A stretch of DNA of 16,585 nucleotides from JBDKGV01 sp039798005 (GTDB lineage: Bacteria > Fibrobacterota > Fibrobacteria > UBA5070). Positions within the stretch are counted from its first letter, which is position 1. Each line of letters starts with the position of its first letter. The position numbers and the translations under genes are program-made. The DNA lies in NCBI GenBank assembly GCA_039798005.1, contig JBDKGV010000059.1, positions 1 to 16,585 of the forward strand. The letters run 5' to 3'. Positions 8,621 to 14,969 of the stretch are shown here, in pieces. The notes below the pieces were generated by a model. It had not been told where the DNA came from. It saw nothing but the letters and a program-made list of their open reading frames with translations, and ran no database searches.

Positions 8621-8663
8621 TCAATGGACCATCCCGCAGCGGTGCTGCGAGGTGGTTCATTGG
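8621..8663. other. Imperfect long hairpin downstream of accD
   Basis: The arms 8621-8640 and 8644-8663 pair around a GGT loop. The inner stem GCAGC/GCTGC and the outer AATGGACCA/TGGTTCATT (one G-U pair) are nearly perfect, with one A-C mismatch and a wobble between them. No T-run follows on either strand, so it is not a classic intrinsic terminator. It may protect the 3' end of the accD transcript or act with Rho. Confidence 0.45.
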
Positions 8664-8726
8664 TGAGCGGGTGCGGGCCGTTGATGCCGGCTTCGAGGGA
8701 TGAAACCCCGGGAGATTGAGGGAAGG

Positions 8727-8741
8727 TGACAGAATCTGTCA
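8727..8741. repeat. Iterated palindrome, site 3 (exact, intergenic)
   Basis: TGACAGAATCTGTCA between the convergent accD and 8767-9627 lipoprotein genes, 25 nt past the latter's stop. Confidence 0.75.
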
Positions 8742-8766
8742 TCGAACTGAAAGCATCACCCGATCC

Positions 8767-9627
8767 TCACCGATACCAACTCCAAGGATGGAGAGTGTCC
8801 TCGGAGATGTCCTCGGTGCCCATGTATTCGACGATTTCTGAATTGACGATGGAATCCAGGCGTCCGCTTGCCGAATTCTCCTTTGTGATCGTGCTCACCC
8901 CACCGTATACATGGTATTTGAGCAATCCATGCGGCCCGATCCATTGAAAATACCGGACATCCTTCGGGAAGTAATCCGGCATGATCATTTCAAATTTCCA
9001 ACCCAAGACACTGCCAGCCGGGGTCGTGACATGTTCTTCCCCAAGATAACGCAGCGACCTCATCTCATTCATTCCGATTCCTGAGGTCCGATAGGTCTGC
9101 AATTGCCCCGGGCGCAATGGAAATCGAAGCGGTGTCACCACGTCAAAGACGTTCTGGGTATCTTGCCCGATGCGCTGCAACAGGCTGTCGATCGAATTCC
9201 CTGCAACCCGACCGAAGAGTTCCCCCATGAACCCGCTTTTCGGCTTGCTCAGTGAAATCTGAATCAACACCGAATCACCCACATGCACTGCGCAACGGCT
9301 CTGGGTGATGAATACACTGTCCTTGTCCCGATCCCGATCCCGAATTTCCAGCAGGATGAAAGGCATATCTTCGATCTGAGTATCCCCCGTGGCACGAATG
9401 AACCGGTAGGAATCGATCGTATCGGGAACCCCCAAAGCCTTGCGCGCGCCCTCATTGATGAACATCCTCCGGTACAGCCATGTGTCACCCACGTTGATTT
9501 TAACAGGACTTGTCAAAATCACCTTGGGTTCCGGAGTGGATGCGGGGTCTTCCTTGTCACATCCAAGGATGCAAAGGAGGGAAATCAATGCTGTGGGCAG
9601 CTGACGGCACAAGCGCAGGGAAGTCAT
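8767..9627 (-). CDS. Putative outer-membrane or periplasmic lipoprotein, function unknown
   Basis: The 286 residues begin with a basic, then hydrophobic signal ending in the lipobox ILGC, which would lipidate Cys23 (CDKEDPAST follows, a flexible tether). The rest is a soluble, beta-rich-looking domain with GDTWLYRR near the start, and later RSLRYLGEEHVTTPAGSVLGWKFEM and YFQWIGPHGLLKYHV. This type of sequence is common in FCB-group secreted lipoproteins of unknown role; I recognise no named family. Its base composition is visibly richer in A/T than the flanking genes, which suggests separate origin or weak codon selection. No clear Shine-Dalgarno precedes ATG 9627; a TATGTTCA box lies four bases upstream instead. 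It is 72 nt beyond the stop of the ligase gene, on the same strand. Confidence 0.75.
   Translation of the reverse strand: MTSLRLCRQLPTALISLLCILGCDKEDPASTPEPKVILTSPVKINVGDTWLYRRMFINEGARKALGVPDTIDSYRFIRATGDTQIEDMPFILLEIRDRDRDKDSVFITQSRCAVHVGDSVLIQISLSKPKSGFMGELFGRVAGNSIDSLLQRIGQDTQNVFDVVTPLRFPLRPGQLQTYRTSGIGMNEMRSLRYLGEEHVTTPAGSVLGWKFEMIMPDYFPKDVRYFQWIGPHGLLKYHVYGGVSTITKENSASGRLDSIVNSEIVEYMGTEDISEDTLHPWSWYR
9501..9515. repeat. Iterated palindrome, site 4 (one mismatch)
   Basis: TAACAGGACTTGTCA within the AT-richer lipoprotein gene, read there as L-T-S-P-V. Confidence 0.5.
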
Positions 9628-9698
9628 GCATTGAACATAATCACCGTGGAATCGGAGGTGAGGCGAGAATTGACGACGATTCGCTCAATACCGGAACC

Positions 9699-11216
9699 TT
9701 ACAAGCTCCTCAGGATCGCCCGATCGACCTTTCCGACCGCGGTCATCGGAAGCTCCTTGAGGAGATGGACACGCACGGGCATCTGGTAGCGCGCTACACG
9801 CGGCTTGAGCCAGGCCAAAATTTCTTCCGCATCAATGTCAGAGGCCAAAGCAGGGGCGACGAAGGCTGCAAGCCGCTGACCGAACTCGGGATCCTCGACT
9901 CCCAGGACCACCGCCTCGGCGATGTCAGGGCAGTCCAGCAAGGCGCGTTCAAGGTCTTGGGGATGGACGTTCTCACCGCCCGACACGATCCGATCGTCCG
10001 CGCGTCCTGTCAAATGCACGAAGCCCATCTCGTCGACTCTCCCCAGGTCACCGGTATCCACCCATGCCCGGTCCCGGTTCTCCATGGCCCACGGGCTTTC
10101 GACGCAGATCCGTCCGACCTTACCCTTGGACAATTCCTGTCCGAGGTCATCCCGAATCCGGACCGTCACCCCGGGAATGGCCTTTCCCAGCGTGCCCGGC
10201 CTTGTCGCACGGTCCTCCGGGGTTGCAAGGATCGAGAATCCGGCTTCGGTCGACCCGTACAGGTCGAAGAGCCGCGCCGAGGAGCGCGTCGTAACTTCCA
10301 AGGCAAGTGACGGATCAAGACGTGCACCTCCCGACAGCAGGAACCGCATGGAGCCGACCGCATCCGGGTCTTCCGTCCACATCCGCTGGAGCATGAGCGG
10401 AACCAGGATCGCCCCGTCGATCGCATCGGCCCGGATCCGGTCCAAGACGGCCCTCGTCGCGTACCGGCGGACCAGATGAACTTCCACCCCGAGGAAAAGG
10501 CACACGAAAAGGAAGGCCAGTCCATAGCCGTGATAGAAGGGCGTGACGATCAGGGCACTCCGGCAGGAATCGAGCTCCAGACGCTCAAGCAAGCCAAGGA
10601 AAGGCCTGAGAACGGCACGCAAGGACGGCCGCCTCACGGCAAGCCGCAGCTTGCCGCTGGTTCCGCCGCTTGCGACCACGATCCTTCCGGGCCTGATTTT
10701 TGACAATTCCTGTCCGATCACAGGACCTTGGAATGCGACCGTCCTCAGGTCTTCAAGCATCCGCAGATCGGGATGCCGGGCGGGATCGAACGGCGCCAGC
10801 ACCTCGGAATCCCCGATCACAAGCCGGAATCCACCGGCCTCAAGTCGTCGCTCCAACTGGGACGGACTCAGATCCACATTCCAAAGGTGTGCATCGACCC
10901 CGATGCGCGAAAGGGCCAGGATCGCCTCGACGGCTCCGATTCCGTTGCGGCAAAGCAGCACCACCCGATCTCCTGCCCGCAGGCCTTCGACGTGGCGCAG
11001 ATGGAGGGCCAAGCGACGCACCGATGAAAGCAGGTCACGGCAGGTCGTGCGTTCGGCTTCGTCGCAGGCCGCGAAACGATTGGGATGGAGGTGGGCAGCA
11101 AGCCGCAGGAGAGCCATCGGACCAGCCCCCTCCGAACGCATGGCCGCGACAAATCCTGTCAATCCTCGGAAAGTGAGAAACCCCGACCGGCGCAGTTTTT
11201 CAAGCGCCAGGCGCAC
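9699..11216 (-). CDS. ANL-superfamily acyl-CoA ligase (long-chain fatty-acid--CoA ligase-like)
   Basis: It should activate a carboxylic acid with ATP to an acyl-AMP and pass it to CoA. From GTG 11216 it has 505 residues; GGAAGGG six to seven bases upstream supports this start over the longer TTG 11243. Core motifs in order: A3 as ASGGTSGK (182-189), A5 YGSTEAG (320-326), A7 WVDTGD (385-390), A8 GRADDRIVSGGENVHP (404-419) and A10 with the catalytic Lys in TAVGKVDR (492-499). The A3 loop departs from the usual TSGTTGxPKG: the PK pair is replaced. The N-terminus has an extra helical part (LTFRGLTGFVAAM) as in some FadD-like ligases. It overlaps the end of the dehydrogenase gene by 17 nt, so the two act in one pathway by inference. 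The substrate cannot be told. Three palindrome copies lie inside. Confidence 0.85.
   Translation of the reverse strand: MRLALEKLRRSGFLTFRGLTGFVAAMRSEGAGPMALLRLAAHLHPNRFAACDEAERTTCRDLLSSVRRLALHLRHVEGLRAGDRVVLLCRNGIGAVEAILALSRIGVDAHLWNVDLSPSQLERRLEAGGFRLVIGDSEVLAPFDPARHPDLRMLEDLRTVAFQGPVIGQELSKIRPGRIVVASGGTSGKLRLAVRRPSLRAVLRPFLGLLERLELDSCRSALIVTPFYHGYGLAFLFVCLFLGVEVHLVRRYATRAVLDRIRADAIDGAILVPLMLQRMWTEDPDAVGSMRFLLSGGARLDPSLALEVTTRSSARLFDLYGSTEAGFSILATPEDRATRPGTLGKAIPGVTVRIRDDLGQELSKGKVGRICVESPWAMENRDRAWVDTGDLGRVDEMGFVHLTGRADDRIVSGGENVHPQDLERALLDCPDIAEAVVLGVEDPEFGQRLAAFVAPALASDIDAEEILAWLKPRVARYQMPVRVHLLKELPMTAVGKVDRAILRSL
10128..10142. repeat. Iterated palindrome, site 5 (compensated double change)
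   Basis: GGACAATTCCTGTCC in the ligase gene: both outer bases are changed so that symmetry is kept; read as G-Q-E-L-S. Confidence 0.5.
10701..10715. repeat. Iterated palindrome, site 6 (one mismatch)
   Basis: TGACAATTCCTGTCC in the ligase gene; also read as G-Q-E-L-S, like site 5. Confidence 0.55.
11147..11161. repeat. Iterated palindrome, site 7 (one mismatch)
   Basis: CGACAAATCCTGTCA in the ligase gene near its N-terminus, read as L-T-G-F-V. Confidence 0.55.
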
Positions 11217-12042
11217 GGGGGCCCTTCCGGCACGAAAGCGCAAAGATGCGCTCGACCAAGGGGCGCAACAGGATCGATCCGGTTTCCAAAGGCCATGCCC
11301 ACCACGGGATCCAGCGCGCGGTGCGCGAGACCAGGCAACGGCAGATCAGGAGCGCCACCTGGTCCGGACTCATGGCCGGCGCGTTCCGGTAGGCATGCGT
11401 GGGTTCGATCATCGCGGTGCGCACCAGCGGCAAGTAGAGCGAGGTCACGGCGATCCCCAGCGCCCGAAGCTCCGGGACGGCACAGCGCAGCCACTGGTCG
11501 AAGGCCGTCTTGGACGCCTGGTAGGCGGCCCAATGGGGCATCGGGACCATGAGCAGATTCAAGGCGGATACGTTCACGACCTGCCCCCGGCTCTGGGCAA
11601 GGTGCGGAATCAGGCGCAGCATCAGGCGCACCGGAGCGTGGTAGTTGAGTGCCATGGTCCGATCGAAATCGTGGGCCCGATCGAGGGAATCGAGGAGGGA
11701 GCGTCGGATCGACTTTCCCGCATTGTTCACGAACACGTCGATGCGACGGGTTCCCATCACCTCAAGGAAGGAGTCCAAGGCGACCGGATCGCGCAGGTCC
11801 AACGCATGGACCTCCGCGGTTCCGCCGCGCGCCTCCACCGCCTCCTTCACCTCCCGAAGACGAACCTCCGATCGGGCGGTCAGGATCAGGTGCGCCCCGG
11901 CCTCCCCGAGCCGAGCCGCAAGAGCCTCGCCGATCCCTCGACTGGCCCCTGTGACAAGAACCGTCAAACCCTCGACACGACGAAGCAGCGCCCGGGTGTC
12001 GGCGCGACGCGGAGGAAAGAGCAGCCTTTCGAGGAGGGTCAT
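11200..12042 (-). CDS. Short-chain dehydrogenase/reductase
   Basis: This is an NAD(P)-dependent oxidoreductase with Rossmann fold, of classical SDR type. The 280 residues hold TGASRGIG (31-38) for the dinucleotide, D82 in LDLRD, NNAG (106-109), and the catalytic set N133, S159, Y174 and K178 (YQASK). A C-terminal tail with WIPWWAWPLETG and a hydrophobic stretch could touch the membrane, as in lipid-modifying SDRs. The ligase gene begins inside its last codons, so reduction or oxidation of the activated acyl product, or of a lipid head group, is a fair guess. ATG 12042 has only GAGG very close to it; a TAGCTTTG box four bases upstream suggests a leaderless transcript. A one-mismatch palindrome copy overlaps codons just before TGASRGIG. 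Confidence 0.9.
   Translation of the reverse strand: MTLLERLLFPPRRADTRALLRRVEGLTVLVTGASRGIGEALAARLGEAGAHLILTARSEVRLREVKEAVEARGGTAEVHALDLRDPVALDSFLEVMGTRRIDVFVNNAGKSIRRSLLDSLDRAHDFDRTMALNYHAPVRLMLRLIPHLAQSRGQVVNVSALNLLMVPMPHWAAYQASKTAFDQWLRCAVPELRALGIAVTSLYLPLVRTAMIEPTHAYRNAPAMSPDQVALLICRCLVSRTARWIPWWAWPLETGSILLRPLVERIFALSCRKGPRAPGA
11952..11966. repeat. Iterated palindrome, site 8 (one mismatch)
   Basis: TGACAAGAACCGTCA in the SDR gene, read as L-T-V-L-V, the first Rossmann strand. Confidence 0.5.
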
Positions 12043-12046
12043 GCCT

Positions 12047-12054
12047 CAAAGCTA
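12047..12054 (-). promoter_or_regulatory. Possible -7/-10 box of a leaderless promoter (SDR gene)
   Basis: Read on the minus strand this is TAGCTTTG, ending four bases before ATG 12042. It fits TAnnTTTG, the promoter box known from Bacteroidetes. No matching TTG box at the normal spacing is seen upstream. Confidence 0.35.
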
Positions 12055-12056
12055 AC

Positions 12057-12160
12057 TCGCGCCAGGGATGCCGGCCGACAGGCCCAAGACCCCGCCCTCG
12101 GCTAGATCGGGGGCGAGGCTTGGCAGGCAGCCCGGTGCCGCCTTCGGGCGGCAGGCGCCC
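12057..12160 (-). repeat. GC-rich intergenic repeat, copy 1
   Basis: It shares with copy 2 (13474-13590) a 38-nt block beginning TCGCGCCAGGGATGCC (one mismatch) and a later block GAGGCTTGGCAGGCAGCCC, with a variable middle. This copy holds a CGCCCTCG/CGGGGGCG stem (one mismatch) and a perfect GCCGCC-TTCG-GGCGGC hairpin at 12137-12152. It fills most of the 130-nt gap between the secreted protein gene (12173) and the SDR start (12042). Confidence 0.7.
12137..12152. other. Perfect 6-bp stem with TTCG tetraloop
   Basis: GCCGCC and GGCGGC pair around TTCG. It lies about 20 nt past the stop of the secreted protein gene (minus strand) but no T-run follows, so a terminator role is only possible. Confidence 0.4.
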
Positions 12161-12172
12161 AAGCAGGCCCGC

Positions 12173-12934
12173 TCAATCGCCTCGGGACTCCAGATCGGGG
12201 CGAAGCGTGTGCGAACTGCGGCAGGTGTCGCCGTCCACTTGGCAATCCCTGAGCGGGAGCGTGAAGCAGAAGTCCCCATGACAGGCCTTGATCCTTGGTC
12301 GCTTCACGGACATGGGAAAGGAATACCGGACCTTTCGCAAACCCGCCACGGGAGAGGGCAAGGTGTCCAACCGTGGCGCCACGTCAGCGCCCTTTGCTTC
12401 CAGGAAATAGCGACAATTCCCGCAACCGTAGACCACCACCTCGCGCATGGTGACCTTCCGGTCCCGAACCTTCAGCCTGCCGTTCTCGAAGGAGACGAGG
12501 ATGCGATTGGTCCGGAACCCGTATTGCCGCGTCATCTTGCGGGAGATGGGGAATTTCTCGTCGTTGTAGGTGTTGATCTCCATGAAGATCTGCGGGAAGG
12601 CCGACCCCTCGAAGCGACCGATGGCGAAATGATCCGGCATGCCCATGTCCAGGCCGCCGACATAATGGCCGTCCATCTCAAACGGCAGGCGGATGGTCTT
12701 GTGGCTTCGACTCAAGCCCACTTGGAGGGTGTAGCAACAATGGCCACCCCCGGAATACTCGTCCCAAACCGTATCGTTGATCCCGTCCCCGTCGAAATCC
12801 CAGGCCAAGCGCCAATCGAACTTGTTCCGCTGAATCTGGGCCAAAGTCGAATCGTATGCAGAAATCGAATCCTGCGCCAAGGCCATCGAGTCGAAAAGGC
12901 AGCTCACAGCGATTGCCAAAGGGAGGCCGAACAT
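12173..12934 (-). CDS. Secreted protein with DxDGDG loop and GGGHCC motif, function unknown
   Basis: ATG 12934 gives 253 residues starting MFGLPLAIAVSCLFDSMALA, a Sec signal peptide with likely cleavage after Ala20; GTG 12958 and 12943 are alternatives, and GGGGTG lies upstream of the ATG. The mature part has an acidic loop DFDGDGIND (46-54), the calcium-binding type seen in FG-GAP/VCBS and dockerin-like proteins, followed at once by SGGGHCCYTLQV (61-72). A vicinal Cys pair plus later CGNC, CHGDFC and DCQVDGDTC suggest disulfides in the periplasm. No transmembrane helix or catalytic signature is seen. I recall similar DGDG...GG.HCC hypothetical proteins but cannot name a family. The small membrane protein gene ends 55 nt upstream, so the two may share a transcript. 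Confidence 0.7.
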   Translation of the reverse strand: MFGLPLAIAVSCLFDSMALAQDSISAYDSTLAQIQRNKFDWRLAWDFDGDGINDTVWDEYSGGGHCCYTLQVGLSRSHKTIRLPFEMDGHYVGGLDMGMPDHFAIGRFEGSAFPQIFMEINTYNDEKFPISRKMTRQYGFRTNRILVSFENGRLKVRDRKVTMREVVVYGCGNCRYFLEAKGADVAPRLDTLPSPVAGLRKVRYSFPMSVKRPRIKACHGDFCFTLPLRDCQVDGDTCRSSHTLRPDLESRGD

Positions 12935-12989
12935 CCCCCTCACCCCAGTTTCCCCCACGGCTTTTCGCAGACCAAAAGGGAAATCACGG

Positions 12990-13334
12990 CTACCGCAGCC
13001 ACGTCAGCAGGAGGTTCGCTTCGAAGAAGAGCAGCACACTGCCCAACACGGCAAAGAGCAGGGAAAAGAAGGCTCCCTCGCCATCGGAATACTTGAACAA
13101 CCTCACGATCGCATGCAGGACGCTGATGCCCATCCCGATCAACCAAGGCAGGATTGCAGCCAACCCGCCACCCATGGCATCTCCGGCGGCATCGGTATGC
13201 CCCCCTTGCGAAAGGAAAACCAGAAAGCCCGTCGCAACCAGCACCAGAAGCCACAGGTTGCGCATCATCGCGATGGGGCCAGGGCCTGACTCGATCACCT
13301 CGCCATCCAGCCCGACAGGAGCGCTCCCGGTCAT
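12990..13334 (-). CDS. Small membrane protein with three predicted helices, function unknown
   Basis: From ATG 13334 it has 114 residues with hydrophobic segments at about 25-42, 58-80 and 89-112 and a short acidic N-terminus. The frame is open back to TTG 13457, which has GGAGG nine bases upstream and would add 41 residues, but that part has third-position composition no different from non-coding DNA here, so I prefer 13334. A third option is ATG 13268 right before the first helix. No family is recognised. Its stop lies 55 nt from the ATG of the secreted protein gene. Confidence 0.6.
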   Translation of the reverse strand: MTGSAPVGLDGEVIESGPGPIAMMRNLWLLVLVATGFLVFLSQGGHTDAAGDAMGGGLAAILPWLIGMGISVLHAIVRLFKYSDGEGAFFSLLFAVLGSVLLFFEANLLLTWLR

Positions 13335-13473
13335 CGAACACACCGGAAGCCCGGGTGCGAATGCACTGCCGTCGGAGCATCGCCCCGCCGCACACGCCTG
13401 TCCGGACCCGACGGGGGTGTTGCCATGGGGAGTAGGAAGATGGGGCGCATGAAGCAAAAGCTACTTCCTCCGG

Positions 13474-13590
13474 TCGCGCCAGGGATGCCGGCCGGCAGGC
13501 CCAAGACCCCGCATCGCGGAGGCTTGGCAGGCAGCCCGGTCCCGACCGGTCCCTGAGCGGAGTCGAAGGGCTGGACGGGAGGCGCCCGCC
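13474..13590 (-). repeat. GC-rich intergenic repeat, copy 2
   Basis: It matches copy 1 (12057-12160) over the TCGCGCCAGGGATGCC-starting 38-nt block and over GAGGCTTGGCAGGCAGCCC, in the same orientation. The middle (ATCGCGGA) and the end differ. The end contains CCCTGAGCGGAGTCGAAGGG at 13551-13570, a semi-palindrome of a kind I recall as dispersed in many genomes. No open frame is shared by the copies, so it looks like a non-coding dispersed element. Confidence 0.7.
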
Positions 13591-13593
13591 CTT

Positions 13594-13608
13594 TGACAGA
13601 ATTTGTCA
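13594..13608. repeat. Iterated palindrome, site 9 (exact, intergenic)
   Basis: TGACAGAATTTGTCA, 68 nt past the stop of the 13677-14444 lipoprotein gene and next to repeat copy 2. Confidence 0.75.
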
Positions 13609-13676
13609 TTGTTGAAATGGAATGGCATCACACCCATGCCGATCCTGACCACCTCGACCAGGTGCAGCAGCGAAAC

Positions 13677-14444
13677 CTACCTGGGCAGATTCCCGAGGAT
13701 CGCCAGAGGCAGGGCCCCCTCCCCCTTGGCCAGATGCCCGGCCAACCCGAGCAGCTGCCCGATCCTCACTTTCGGATGCGGTTCGATCACAAGGAGCCTT
13801 GCCTGCCTGCGATCCCGGCGCAGCGTCACCACCACCGAATCGGCCCACATCCAAGACACTCGGTTTGATTCTCCGGGAGCCGGCAACCATTCCACCAACG
13901 GCTCGGGCTGCAGCGAAAAGGACTCGGACAGCCCCGGCACCTGGGATGTCGGGGCCACGCCAGCACCGACCAGCAGCGTGTCGCCAAGGATCTGCACCTG
14001 GATCAGACTGTCGTTGAACAGCGGCTTGTCCTCCGAAGGATCCAAGAGCCTTGTCTGCACCCCCTGCCCCTGACGGTCGCACACCCGCACCGTCGCGATC
14101 CCGGCCTGTGCCAAGGAACGCAGCAGGGGCTTGAGCAGCACGAAGGGAAGGCTCGTATCGCAACGCAGTTCCACGGGAGAGGGCGCATGCTTGCCGGAGA
14201 CGAAGCGCCACAGCGGTTCCACCCGGGGATTGCCCGAGCCATGTCGATACAGGCTGTCGGGAAAATCGACATAACCATCGGAGGGGTTGATGACCATCGG
14301 TCCGGCCTTGCGTCCGTCGATCCACAATCCTCGCGGATCCAGCTCAACCAGCAGGGTTGAACGGCTGATGCAACCGACCAGGCAGCTCAGCACCAAGGCC
14401 AGCGGTATGCCGGACATCATCCGATGCAGGAAAGGCGTGCGCAT
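13677..14444 (-). CDS. Lipoprotein, possibly with an ExbD/TolR-like domain
   Basis: ATG 14444 gives 255 residues with a signal ending in lipobox LVGC (Cys25). The frame is open further upstream, but that part runs into the divergent gene and lacks features. After the tether, LLVELDPRGLWIDGRKAG and then SPVELRCDTSLPFVLLKPLLRSLAQAG resemble the ExbD/TolR pattern (beta strand, 'dG.i.vdg', then 'v.l.aD..vpy..v..vl..l..aGi..v'). Normal ExbD/TolR proteins have a membrane helix with a key Asp, not a lipid anchor, so this would be a variant. The C-terminal half (LIQVQILGDTLLVGAGVAP and onward) is not recognised. A TAGCTTTT box with TTTTG 17 bases before it sits six bases from the ATG, suggesting a leaderless promoter. 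The gene is divergent from the acetyltransferase. Confidence 0.65.
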   Translation of the reverse strand: MRTPFLHRMMSGIPLALVLSCLVGCISRSTLLVELDPRGLWIDGRKAGPMVINPSDGYVDFPDSLYRHGSGNPRVEPLWRFVSGKHAPSPVELRCDTSLPFVLLKPLLRSLAQAGIATVRVCDRQGQGVQTRLLDPSEDKPLFNDSLIQVQILGDTLLVGAGVAPTSQVPGLSESFSLQPEPLVEWLPAPGESNRVSWMWADSVVVTLRRDRRQARLLVIEPHPKVRIGQLLGLAGHLAKGEGALPLAILGNLPR

Positions 14445-14450
14445 TGGATG

Positions 14451-14472
14451 AAAAGCTACTTCTGCGAGTTCC
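14451..14472 (-). promoter_or_regulatory. Probable leaderless promoter core of the 13677-14444 lipoprotein gene
   Basis: On the minus strand TAGCTTTT (14458-14451) ends six bases before ATG 14444. TTTTG lies 17 bases before the box, slightly beyond the span listed. The arrangement is like the TTTG/TAnnTTTG promoters of Bacteroidetes. The 12-mer AAAAGCTACTTC (plus strand) is also found at 13456-13467. Confidence 0.4.
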
Positions 14473-14495
14473 TCCCAAAACCCACCGGAGCCCCG

Positions 14496-14966
14496 ATGTC
14501 TGATCTGCTCGTCAAACTGTATGAATTGCCTTCCGCCGAGATCGAGATCCAACGGTTAGCGACCCGAGGCATTGCGATCCGCGCTGCCCTGCCCCACGAA
14601 CGCACCAAGGTCACTTCCTGGATCGCCTCGCGCTTCGATCAAGGCTGGGCCGACGAGTGCGAAGCAGCCTTCTCCCGCCAGCCCGTGAGCTGCCTCCTTG
14701 CCGTCGAAAACGGGACCATCCTTGGCTTTGCCTGCCACGACGTCACGGCTCGCGGCTTCTTCGGCCCCTACGGCGTAGAGGAGAGCCGTCGCAAGGAAGG
14801 CATCGGCAAGGCTTTGATGCTGACTTCGCTCCATGCCCTCAAGGCACTGGGCCACGCCTACGCGATCATCGGATGGGCCGGTCCCGTGGAGCACTACCGC
14901 CGCGCCGTCGGGGCGATCGAGATCCCGGATTCCTCACCCGGGATCTACCGGGATCCGCTGGCATGA
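14496..14966 (+). CDS. GNAT-family N-acetyltransferase
   Basis: It should transfer an acetyl group from acetyl-CoA to an amine; the substrate is unknown. From ATG 14496 (GGAG five bases upstream) it has 156 residues. The acetyl-CoA-binding motif A is GVEESRRKEGIGKALM (93-108), with the R/Q-x-x-G-x-G pattern as RKEGIG, preceded by the LAVENGTILGFACHD beta strands and followed by a C-terminal YAIIGWAGPVEHYRRAVGA segment typical of motif B. ATG 14448 in the same frame would add 16 residues but lacks a ribosome-binding site. It is a single gene, divergent from the lipoprotein and convergent with cysNC; the shared hairpin starts four bases after its stop. Confidence 0.85.
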   Translation: MSDLLVKLYELPSAEIEIQRLATRGIAIRAALPHERTKVTSWIASRFDQGWADECEAAFSRQPVSCLLAVENGTILGFACHDVTARGFFGPYGVEESRRKEGIGKALMLTSLHALKALGHAYAIIGWAGPVEHYRRAVGAIEIPDSSPGIYRDPLA

Positions 14967-14969
14967 AAA

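Larger units (their letters stand above)
13335..13676. other. 342-nt stretch without a confident gene
   Basis: From left to right it holds a 39-codon open frame (minus, 13450-13331) that I do not call as a gene, a TAGCTTTT box (13456-13463), the second copy of the intergenic repeat (13474-13590) and an exact TGACA-N5-TGTCA palindrome (13594-13608). The remaining 68 nt up to the lipoprotein stop show nothing I recognise. Confidence 0.6.

Noticed and set aside
10543..12105. 520-codon plus-strand frame opposite the ligase and SDR
   Set aside because: Antisense to two genes with complete catalytic motifs; composition is typical of a shadow frame.
12283..12297. Further palindrome candidate beginning TGACAGGCCT in the secreted protein gene
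   Set aside because: Only the left half-site matches; the right half has three mismatches.
13331..13450. 39-codon frame as an annotated gene
   Set aside because: Coding signal is too weak for a feature; kept only as a finding.
12057..13590. CRISPR array
   Set aside because: Only two GC-rich repeat copies over 1 kb apart with genes between them; no regular spacers.
13606..14325. Alternative minus-strand frame overlapping the 13677-14444 lipoprotein
   Set aside because: It has no signal peptide or domain, whereas the chosen frame has a lipobox and ordered strands.
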